A stretch of 5,584 bases of DNA, taken from contig JAOQAA010000342.1 of the NCBI GenBank assembly GCA_025963815.1, positions 1 through 5,584 of the forward strand, in the 5' to 3' direction. Source of the stretch: Capsulimonas sp. (lineage in GTDB: Bacteria > Armatimonadota > Armatimonadia > Armatimonadales > Capsulimonadaceae). Shown piece after piece: positions 1 through 5,333 of the stretch (positions within the stretch are counted from its first letter, which is position 1; each line of letters starts with the position of its first letter). The translations under genes and the position numbers were made by a program. Under the pieces are notes generated by a model that did no database searches, was not told where the DNA came from, and saw only the letters and a program-made list of their open reading frames with translations.

Positions 1-1545
1 CATTTTCACATCTTCAGCGCGCTCGCATTTTTGCTTGCGTATCGTGACTGGCGGCCGATTGTCGCGGCGGCGGGCGCGGTCGCCGTCCACCATGTCGCCT
101 TCGCGATCTGTCAAACGGTGGGGCTGCCCATTTATGTTTACAGCGGTGAAAGCATCGGAATTATTCTGAGAACGGCGATCCATGCATCGTTCGTCGTTTT
201 TGAGACAAGCGTGCTGGTCGTGCTGGCCGTCGATATGCGGCGGGAATGGCGGGTGGCTGAGCAGCTTGGCGATATTGCGCGAACCCTCGGCGACGGCCGC
301 TTGGCGCAGAACAATCTGACCGTACGGCTGACGGGCGCTGGCGACGGCCCGCTGGCGGGCGTGCGGCAGTCCGTGAACACCATGCTGGAGCGGGTGTCGG
401 ACACGGTGCGCGCCGCAAGCAAAGATGTGGATTTGATGGTCGCGCGGGCGGTGGAGACCGCAGGGGCGGCGGCGGGCGTGAGGACGGGCGGAGAAGCCAT
501 CCAGCAGTCCGTGCAGGGTGTCGCCGACGGCGCGCGGAACCAGGCGCGCCTGGCGGAAGAAGCCTGCCGGGAAATACTGGAAGCCGCAGCGATGGCGGGC
601 GATATCTCGTCGGAAGCCGCAATCCAGACAGAGCAAACGCAGGCGATGATGCAATCGGTCCTCGATCTTTGCGCCCAGGCGGCTTCGGTGAATGAGGCGA
701 CGGCCGAGGAAGTGACGGCGGCGCAGGCGGCTCAGGTTTCAGCGGACCGCGCGGTCGCCGTGGTGCGCGCCAGCGCTGATCTGACCAAGGCGGCGGTTGA
801 GAAGGTCGCGGAGAAATTGGACCAGCTTGGAGCTGGCTCCGTCGGGATCGGTCAATTCGCGGAAACGATCGGTCATATCTCCTCACAAACAAACCTCCTC
901 GCCCTGAACGCCGCAATTGAAGCGGCCCGCGCCGGCGAGCATGGACGCGGGTTCGCTGTTGTCGCTGAGGAAGTGCGCAAACTGGCGGACCAATCGGCGC
1001 AGGCCGCCCGGCAGATCGACGAACTTGTCGGCAATATGACGCGTGAGATCGCCGATGTCCTGATTGTCACCTCACGAAACGCCGGGCATGACAGCGACTT
1101 CGACCGCGTCCTTGCGATGGCCGTGGAAGTCGTGGAAGCGGGCGAGACGACTTCGGAGCTTGCCTCGCGGATCCGGGAGCTGGCTTTGCGCAACAAGAGC
1201 GCGACGGAGCTAATCGATGTCGGCGGCAAGGTCCTCTCAGCCAGCATCGATCAGCTTCACCGGCAGTTTGCCGCGCATAACGAAGCGGCCGCGCGCATGG
1301 TGGGGCAGGTCGAAGGAACCAGCGCAACGATTCGGGAGATCGCCCGGATCGGCGGCGAAGCAAGCGACGCGGCCCAGCATGTCGGGCTGATCGTCGGCGA
1401 GCAACTGCACACGCTCGGCCATGTTTCTTCCATCGCGCGACTCGTTTCCGAGGCCGCCGTCGAGACGAGCGCTTCGCTGCGCCAGTTCCAGGTCGATGAG
1501 GAAGTGGAAAGCGCCCAGCCGAATGCGCGCTTGAAAGCGGCTTGA
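1..1545 (+). CDS. Methyl-accepting chemotaxis protein (5' end missing)
   Basis: This is a membrane chemoreceptor-type signal transducer that would control a CheA/CheW kinase array. The frame is open back to base 1 (ten further codons, including His-Phe-His, precede the TTG at 31), so the true start lies outside the window and the TTG is not a credible start. Numbering from that TTG, residues up to about 72 are hydrophobic, with about three membrane segments carrying intramembrane histidines (H20, H21, H51). A HAMP-like stretch follows at about 90-125 (NLTVRL, then an N-x-M-LERV helix). The highly conserved cytoplasmic hairpin tip is at about 283-326 ([33 protein letters not shown]). The rest is long, Ala/Glu-rich coiled coil. 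There is no large periplasmic ligand domain in the visible part and no C-terminal NWETF-type CheR tether. The stop codon overlaps the next start. The family is certain; the ligand is unknown. Confidence 0.95.
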   Translation, partial: HFHIFSALAFLLAYRDWRPIVAAAGAVAVHHVAFAICQTVGLPIYVYSGESIGIILRTAIHASFVVFETSVLVVLAVDMRREWRVAEQLGDIARTLGDGRLAQNNLTVRLTGAGDGPLAGVRQSVNTMLERVSDTVRAASKDVDLMVARAVETAGAAAGVRTGGEAIQQSVQGVADGARNQARLAEEACREILEAAAMAGDISSEAAIQTEQTQAMMQSVLDLCAQAASVNEATAEEVTAAQAAQVSADRAVAVVRASADLTKAAVEKVAEKLDQLGAGSVGIGQFAETIGHISSQTNLLALNAAIEAARAGEHGRGFAVVAEEVRKLADQSAQAARQIDELVGNMTREIADVLIVTSRNAGHDSDFDRVLAMAVEVVEAGETTSELASRIRELALRNKSATELIDVGGKVLSASIDQLHRQFAAHNEAAARMVGQVEGTSATIREIARIGGEASDAAQHVGLIVGEQLHTLGHVSSIARLVSEAAVETSASLRQFQVDEEVESAQPNARLKAA

Positions 1546-1547
1546 TG
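1543..1547 (+). promoter_or_regulatory. TGATG stop/start overlap (translational coupling)
   Basis: The chemoreceptor stop TGA (1543-1545) shares its final A with the ATG (1545-1547) of the thioredoxin-fold gene. The bases upstream (GAAAGCGGCT) contain no good Shine-Dalgarno. Terminating ribosomes probably reinitiate here, which ties the output of the second protein to the first. Confidence 0.75.
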
Positions 1548-2195
1548 AACTCCCTCGCGATCAAAACTCGGCGTTCCTGGCTTATCGGCGGCGTGATCGG
1601 CGCCTGGGCTGTGGGAACAGGCGCCGCCTTTTGGAGCTTAGAGGCTCAGTATTTGCGTCCCGTCGCGCGCCCACGCGGCGCGGCGATCGCCCAGCCGGAC
1701 CTAAGACCAAAGCCGCCCGTCACACTTCTGACAACGACCAAGGGGATCTTGGACCTGAACTCCTCGGGGACCGTCACGGTCCTGAACTTCTGGAACGCGC
1801 ATTGCCCTTGTTCCCGTTACATGGAAGCGCATGTTTCCCATCTGCAAAAACAATACGAGGCGCAGGGGGTTCGGTTCGTCACCATCGTCGAAGGCGACGC
1901 CGGTTTGGACAGTTCGGAAGACTTAATCGCCGCCTGGTGTGGACGCGGCGGCGGAGAGGCGGCGGCCGATCCCGATGGCCGGATTGCACGTTCCTTTGGC
2001 GTCTGGGCGGCGCCCGCTGCGGCGATCGTGGATCGCTCCGGTCATATGTCCTATGTGGGCGCTTATAACGCCGCCCGATTCTGCGACGATCCTCAAACGG
2101 CCTGGGCCGCGCAGGCGCTCGACACCGTCGTTCAAGGCGGTCAGCCAGTGCGAAAGAAGACCCTCTTTTTCGGATGCCAGGTCCTTCCTCGGTAA
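1545..2195 (+). CDS. Membrane-anchored thioredoxin-fold protein with CPCS motif (DUF6436-like)
   Basis: This 216-residue protein is probably a thiol-redox protein facing the periplasm. After a basic N-terminus (KTRR), residues about 11-31 form one hydrophobic anchor or uncleaved signal. A Pro-rich linker leads to a thioredoxin-like domain from about residue 58. The strand VTVLNFWNAH ends in C87-P-C89-S90 at the position of the TlpA/thioredoxin CxxC, so the usual resolving cysteine is Ser and an extra Cys sits between. The loop before AAIVDRSG carries the Pro expected for the cis-proline. Further cysteines are C132, C180 and C211, the last in a Gly-Cys near the C-terminus. The CPCS signature resembles DUF6436 redoxin-like proteins; that name is from memory. 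ATG 1545 is chosen because it overlaps the preceding TGA (TGATG), although TTG 1542 would add one residue. The overlap suggests translational coupling to the chemoreceptor, since no strong Shine-Dalgarno is seen. Substrate unknown. Confidence 0.8.
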   Translation: MNSLAIKTRRSWLIGGVIGAWAVGTGAAFWSLEAQYLRPVARPRGAAIAQPDLRPKPPVTLLTTTKGILDLNSSGTVTVLNFWNAHCPCSRYMEAHVSHLQKQYEAQGVRFVTIVEGDAGLDSSEDLIAAWCGRGGGEAAADPDGRIARSFGVWAAPAAAIVDRSGHMSYVGAYNAARFCDDPQTAWAAQALDTVVQGGQPVRKKTLFFGCQVLPR

Positions 2196-2204
2196 AAAGC
2201 TTTT

Positions 2205-2222
2205 CGCCCGGCGATTCGGGCG
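2205..2222. repeat. Short inverted repeat after the thioredoxin-fold gene
   Basis: CGCCCG and CGGGCG are perfect 6-bp complementary arms around GCGATT, starting 9 bases past the stop codon. A TTTT lies just before the hairpin rather than after it. It may stabilise the mRNA 3' end; a terminator role on the plus strand is not supported by a U-tract. Confidence 0.35.
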
Positions 2223-2450
2223 GCAGCGATGAAGACTATCCACACAACGTGCGTTGATGACTGGCTCTTTGGCGGAACGGGAACGACATTCGTTCATGGC
2301 AACGCCTGCCTGCTGAATTTTCTCTTTGTCGGTGAATTTGTTGAGCGGCTGCGTTTATGTGGACGATATGGTAATTGGTGAGCCTGTGGGAGTATCGTCT
2401 GGCAGGCGCCGATGAAGAACTGGTCGAGCGGCTGTGGCTCAGGTATGAAA

Positions 2451-2456
2451 TAGACT
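2451..2456 (+). promoter_or_regulatory. Possible -10 element for the kinase gene
   Basis: TAGACT matches TATAAT at 4 of 6 positions and is identical to the better-supported -10 of tyrS. It would place the transcription start near 2463, giving a leader of about 16 bases that contains the Shine-Dalgarno. No -35 element is recognisable upstream, so this is weak. Confidence 0.25.
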
Positions 2457-2467
2457 GTTACTGATGC

Positions 2468-2473
2468 AGGGAG
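2468..2473 (+). promoter_or_regulatory. Shine-Dalgarno of the kinase gene
   Basis: AGGGAG lies 6 bases before ATG 2480. It is the strongest ribosome binding site on the plus strand of this window and fixes the start of the kinase gene. Confidence 0.75.
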
Positions 2474-2479
2474 AAGCAA

Positions 2480-3115
2480 ATGAGAATCGGGAGAGTCTTG
2501 TTTCTGCAAGGCGCGTCGAGTGCGGGAAAGAGCACGCTGGCGACAGCTCTCCAGCGCAACCTGGATGAATACTGGTGGGCGCTCGAGGCCGACGACATTA
2601 CGCGTATGCAGCCTACAGGCGAGAGGACGGGGTGGTGGGAGCCGACGCCTGAGGAGAGATCGCACCCATCATGGAACGATGATCTGCGCCTCTCGCATTG
2701 GCTGTCGGGGTACTTCGGGTGTCTGGCGACCATCGCCAGGACAGGCAGCAACGTGATCGCGGTTGGCGGTTGGCTGCAAACCTCTTGGCTGAGAGAGCTG
2801 GCCGCGACCCTGGAAGGCATTGACTCCCTTTGTGTCGGTGTGTTCTGCCCGCTCGACGAACTGGAGCGGCGCGAGATAGCGCGAGGGGATCGGCGGCCAG
2901 GCTACGCTCGCTCGCATTACGACATCGTTCACACCCATACGCCGTACGACGTTCATGTCGACACGGCTTTGCAGACAACGGATGAGTCCGTTGCGTCGAT
3001 CAAGATGGCGCTCGCGTCGCCGCCAGAACTCCCTTTCTTCGCCCATATCCGCGTGAACGCGGCGTCGGACGGTGGGTACGTGTCGCCGCATCTCAGGTCA
3101 CAGAGGCGATTCTGA
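2480..3115 (+). CDS. Chloramphenicol phosphotransferase-like P-loop kinase
   Basis: This is a 211-residue cytosolic P-loop phosphotransferase resembling chloramphenicol 3'-O-phosphotransferase of Streptomyces venezuelae. The Walker A motif is G11-ASSAGKS-T19. D38 in ALEADDI aligns with the catalytic Asp region of the family (GVDS). The central strand and helix (about 110-135) end in CPLDELERRE, and the lid is R135-G-D-R138. The signature YDVHVDT is at 156-162, preceded by a VH (150-151). A strand that usually reads IIDDV in chloramphenicol enzymes is VIAVGGW here (92-98), so that acidic pair is missing and drug specificity should not be assumed. The family is about 180 residues long; this protein has about 30 extra C-terminal residues. 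The start is fixed by AGGGAG 6 bases upstream. The 3' end overlaps the convergent 2H phosphoesterase gene by 18 bases. Family assignment is good; the substrate is unknown and could be a small molecule, nucleotide or RNA. Confidence 0.85.
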   Translation: MRIGRVLFLQGASSAGKSTLATALQRNLDEYWWALEADDITRMQPTGERTGWWEPTPEERSHPSWNDDLRLSHWLSGYFGCLATIARTGSNVIAVGGWLQTSWLRELAATLEGIDSLCVGVFCPLDELERREIARGDRRPGYARSHYDIVHTHTPYDVHVDTALQTTDESVASIKMALASPPELPFFAHIRVNAASDGGYVSPHLRSQRRF

Positions 3116-3889
3116 TACGGGAGCCGCAGAAGTGAAGAATGTCGCCATGTCCGTGAAGCCGTATAAGCTTGCGTGCTCGAAAGACAGAGTTAAGTCCCGC
3201 ATTCGTTCTCCGAAAAGCGCGTTCCACTCCTGTAAGCATGGGAACGCCAGTTGTGCGCCCTCACGGTTGGCGAAATACCCCAGCGAGACGTGCGGCGTGT
3301 AGCCCTCCGAAGCTCCGATACCGAATTTCTCCCGAAACGAGGCGTTCAAGCCACGGCGCTCCGCGACGAACCGTTCATACGCGCGCTGGGAGGCGTCGGT
3401 CGGAGCCAGCCGCGCCACCATAACTACGTCGCCCCAGATCATGAGCCCGTCAAACTGAAACTCGACGCCCCAGTCACGCCTGAGGACGAGGAGAGACGCC
3501 AGCGCCATGTCGGTCAGCTCGTGCGCCCTCATGGCGGCTTCGGGCAGGGCCGCAAGGTAATCCTCCAGTTTTGGGCGCTGTTCGTCTGACATCCGCGTGA
3601 CGTTCTCCTGGTTGCCCCCATCCCAGACGGTGACGTGGTACGAGGTCGATGGGAGCGGGCAGAAGGAGTAGGTGGTCGTGAGGAGATTGGGGTTCAGCCG
3701 GTCCAGGGCGTCCCGCAGGCTCTTGAAGAAGCCAAGCTTCGGATCGCCACCCACGTCGCAGGTCAGGTCGAGAAGTTCGCCATGGGGGCGGAGACAGTTG
3801 CCTGGGCCGTCGAAGAGGATCGAAAATCCACGAAACTCGGCCCATTGCGGCGCGAAGCCCGCAACCTTCTCGTTGGTGATGGACAGCAC
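3098..3889 (-). CDS. 2H phosphoesterase superfamily protein (possibly 5'-interrupted)
   Basis: The visible frame from GTG 3889 encodes 263 residues with the two histidine motifs of the 2H (LigT/cyclic phosphodiesterase) superfamily: H85-V-T87 (in STSYHVTVWDGG) and H200-V-S202-L (in YTPHVSLGY), 115 residues apart. Known members hydrolyse or form 2',3'-cyclic phosphate and 2',5' bonds in RNA or nucleotides. The actual substrate is not indicated, though a DUF1868-like relationship is possible. No signal peptide or membrane segment is seen, so it is probably cytosolic. GTG 3889 has only a weak Shine-Dalgarno (AGG at 3897-3899). A far better start, ATG 3955 with GAGGA 7 bases upstream and a promoter behind it, is in the same frame but separated by a TAA at 3944-3946. 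The protein may therefore be N-terminally shortened, made by reinitiation, or lost. The gene runs convergent to the kinase and divergent from tyrS. Confidence 0.82.
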   Translation of the reverse strand: MLSITNEKVAGFAPQWAEFRGFSILFDGPGNCLRPHGELLDLTCDVGGDPKLGFFKSLRDALDRLNPNLLTTTYSFCPLPSTSYHVTVWDGGNQENVTRMSDEQRPKLEDYLAALPEAAMRAHELTDMALASLLVLRRDWGVEFQFDGLMIWGDVVMVARLAPTDASQRAYERFVAERRGLNASFREKFGIGASEGYTPHVSLGYFANREGAQLAFPCLQEWNALFGERMRDLTLSFEHASLYGFTDMATFFTSAAPVSESPL

Positions 3890-3955
3890 TAGGGCGCCTG
3901 CCTTTCTGAGTATGAACTCGCCTGATGGCGTTCGGATAAAGTTTTACGACGACAT
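3890..3955 (-). pseudogene. Interrupted 5' end of the 2H phosphoesterase gene (ATG, then TAA at codon 4)
   Basis: Read on the minus strand from ATG 3953-3955, the codons are ATG TCG TCG TAA. The frame is then open through 18 more codons (NFIRTPSGEFILRKAGAL) directly into GTG 3889 and the whole 2H protein. There is no ATG, GTG or TTG between the TAA and GTG 3889. The ATG carries a good Shine-Dalgarno and lies about 20 bases after a predicted transcription start, as for a real gene start. One base change in TAA would restore a 285-residue protein. Against this, the codons of the extension use more A-ending triplets than the rest of the gene. Alternatives are a sequencing error, or a minimal M-S-S leader peptide that controls reinitiation. 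Confidence 0.5.
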
Positions 3956-3962
3956 GGGATTG

Positions 3963-3967
3963 TCCTC
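3963..3967 (-). promoter_or_regulatory. Shine-Dalgarno for ATG 3955
   Basis: The minus strand reads GAGGA 7 bases before ATG 3955. It is well placed and much better than anything in front of GTG 3889, which argues that translation begins at 3955. Confidence 0.6.
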
Positions 3968-3980
3968 GCCTGCCAAGGGC

Positions 3981-4010
3981 GTGATACCAGTTGGCGGCGA
4001 GGTGTGTCAA
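3981..4010 (-). promoter_or_regulatory. Sigma-70-type promoter of the 2H phosphoesterase gene
   Basis: On the minus strand a perfect -35 TTGACA (4010-4005) is followed after 18 bases by TATCAC (3986-3981, 4 of 6 matches), preceded by an extended TGG. Transcription should start near 3974, giving an approximately 20-base leader before ATG 3955 that holds the GAGGA site. Confidence 0.65.
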
Positions 4011-4036
4011 GCCATCCGCCTGTCCGCTTCCTCGAA

Positions 4037-4066
4037 TTGACTTCTTTTCCGCGCATGTGCTAGACT
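4037..4066 (+). promoter_or_regulatory. Promoter of tyrS (predicted leaderless)
   Basis: TTGACT (4037-4042, 5 of 6 matches to the -35 consensus), an 18-base spacer, and TAGACT (4061-4066, 4 of 6) preceded by an extended TGC. The -10 ends only 7 bases before ATG 4074, so the transcription start is predicted at or within a base or two of the start codon. The -35 lies 26 bases from the oppositely oriented -35 of the 2H gene. Confidence 0.6.
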
Positions 4067-4073
4067 TACTGCC

Positions 4074-5303
4074 ATGACGCTTGATATTGACCAGCAGATC
4101 GAACGGATCTCACGCGGCGCCACCGAAGTTCTCCCGCTTGCCGAGCTGAAGGCGAAACTGAAACGCTCCATCAGCGAAAATCGCCCTCTGCAAGTCAAAT
4201 TGGGACTGGACCCGACGGCGCCGGACATACACATCGGAAACGCGGTCGTTCTCCGAAAGCTGCGCCAGTTTCAGGACATGGGACACGAAGTCACGGTGAT
4301 CATCGGAGATTTCACCGCGACGATCGGCGACCCCACTGGAAAGTCCGAAACACGCAAGCAGCTGACTCAGGAAGAAGTCGCCGCGAACGCCAAGACCTAC
4401 GCCGATCAGTACCACAAAATACTCGATCCGGCGAAGACGCGCGTTGTCTTCAACAGCGAATGGCTGGGCAAGCTCGGCCTGTACGAAATCGTCACTCTGC
4501 TCGCCAAGACAACTGTGGCGCGCATTCTGGAGCGAGACGATTTCGACAAGCGATTTCGGTCCGGCCTGCCGATCCACACGCACGAGATGCTGTATCCGAT
4601 CTGCCAGGGCTACGACTCAGTCTATTTGAAGAGTGATATCGAAATCGGCGGCACCGAGCAGCGTTTCAATATCATGATGGGCCGCGATCTTCAGCGCGAG
4701 CATGGCATTGAACCGCAGATCGCGTTGTTCATGCCCCTGCTGGTCGGCCTGGACGGCGTGGACAAGATGTCTAAGTCCAAGGGCAACGCCATCGGCATCG
4801 ACGAGCCGCCGTTTGAAATGTTCGGCAAGATCATGTCTATCACCGATGAGATGATGTTGACATATTACGAGCTGTGCACCGATGTTCCGATGGACGAAGT
4901 CAAAGTTCTCACGGACAATGAGGCGACACATCCCAATCTCGCCAAAAAGCGCCTCGCTCGCGAGATCATCGCGCTCTACCATGGTTCTGAAGCGGCTCTG
5001 GCCGCCGAAGCTGAGTGGAATGGCGTTCACGTGACGAAAGACGCCGTGCCTGATGATGCGCCAGAGGTCATCCTCAGCGCGGACAAGCTCGATGAGAACG
5101 GCGCCATACGGATTGCGGCTCTTGTGACGCTCTCTGGACTGGTTCCCTCGTCCGGCGAGGCGAAACGTGTCGTACAGCAGGGTGGGGTGAGTGTCTCTGG
5201 GGAGAAATTCTCCGATCCGGGGCAATTGGTCGCCGTGAAAACGGGCCAAGTTTTGAAGGTGGGAAAGAACCGCTTTGCGCGCTTGACGGTCGCCGCCGGT
5301 TAG
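4074..5303 (+). CDS. tyrS: Tyrosyl-tRNA synthetase, TyrZ-like type
   Basis: This class I synthetase attaches tyrosine to tRNA-Tyr in the cytosol and is essential for translation. The 409-residue length is complete for the shorter TyrZ-like group. The N-terminal Rossmann domain carries LGLDPTAPD followed by the HIGH-box variant H53-I-G-N56. Tyrosine-pocket residues are recognisable in Y174-P-I-C-Q178-G-Y-D182, and DIEIGGTEQRFN follows at 188-199. The second signature is intact as K231-M-S-K-S235. An S4 RNA-binding domain occupies about 345-405 (IRIAALVTLSGL, then VVQQGGVSV). The runs VVLRKLRQFQD and IGDFTATIGDPTGKSETR resemble Bacillus subtilis TyrZ-type enzymes rather than the E. coli TyrS type. 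ATG 4074 has no Shine-Dalgarno but sits 7 bases after a -10 box, so leaderless translation is likely. No T-box leader fits in the upstream region. The ECF sigma gene follows closely on the same strand. Confidence 0.96.
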   Translation: MTLDIDQQIERISRGATEVLPLAELKAKLKRSISENRPLQVKLGLDPTAPDIHIGNAVVLRKLRQFQDMGHEVTVIIGDFTATIGDPTGKSETRKQLTQEEVAANAKTYADQYHKILDPAKTRVVFNSEWLGKLGLYEIVTLLAKTTVARILERDDFDKRFRSGLPIHTHEMLYPICQGYDSVYLKSDIEIGGTEQRFNIMMGRDLQREHGIEPQIALFMPLLVGLDGVDKMSKSKGNAIGIDEPPFEMFGKIMSITDEMMLTYYELCTDVPMDEVKVLTDNEATHPNLAKKRLAREIIALYHGSEAALAAEAEWNGVHVTKDAVPDDAPEVILSADKLDENGAIRIAALVTLSGLVPSSGEAKRVVQQGGVSVSGEKFSDPGQLVAVKTGQVLKVGKNRFARLTVAAG

Positions 5304-5305
5304 TT

Positions 5306-5319
5306 CCCGGGCGGCCGGG
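5306..5319. repeat. GC-only hairpin between tyrS and the sigma gene
   Basis: CCCGG (5306-5310) and CCGGG (5315-5319) can pair around a GCGG loop, starting 3 bases after the tyrS stop. No T-run follows, so it is not a convincing terminator. It may attenuate read-through or limit access to the next ribosome binding site. Confidence 0.3.
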
Positions 5320-5333
5320 CGACGCAGGAATGG

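Larger units (their letters stand above)
2196..2479. other. Intergenic spacer without a convincing gene
   Basis: The spacer begins with a short GC-rich inverted repeat (CGCCCG 2205-2210, CGGGCG 2217-2222, 6-base loop). No T-run follows it, so it is not a standard intrinsic terminator on the plus strand, although it may still mark the 3' end of the upstream operon. Two tiny frames follow: ATG 2229 to TGA 2381 (50 residues) and GTG 2378 to TGA 2464 (28 residues). They overlap as GTGA and each encode an E-[FL]-V-E-R-L peptide. Neither has a good Shine-Dalgarno and I do not recognise a family in either. They could be gene remnants. The composition looks less GC-rich than the flanking genes. Confidence 0.5.

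Noticed and set aside
31..33. TTG 31 as the start of the chemoreceptor
   Set aside because: The frame is open to the window edge, and the residues before it (His-Phe-His and hydrophobic) continue the membrane helix, so the gene starts upstream.
161..1564. Several minus-strand frames opposite the chemoreceptor gene
   Set aside because: They are Arg/Pro/Ser-rich translations with no motif, antisense to a protein with clear conserved signalling sequence.
3101..3114. Hairpin CAGA...TCTG at the convergent gene ends as a bidirectional terminator
   Set aside because: The stem is only 4 bp with no T-run on either side, which is too weak to support.
3474..4010. 178-codon minus-strand frame overlapping the 2H gene in another frame
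   Set aside because: Its start sits inside the -35 box of the 2H promoter and its translation is Arg/Pro-rich with no motif; the 2H frame has both catalytic histidine signatures.
3890..4073. T-box riboswitch or tRNA-sensing leader for tyrS
   Set aside because: The promoter lies immediately before the start codon, so there is no transcribed leader, and no T-box sequence or terminator hairpin is seen.
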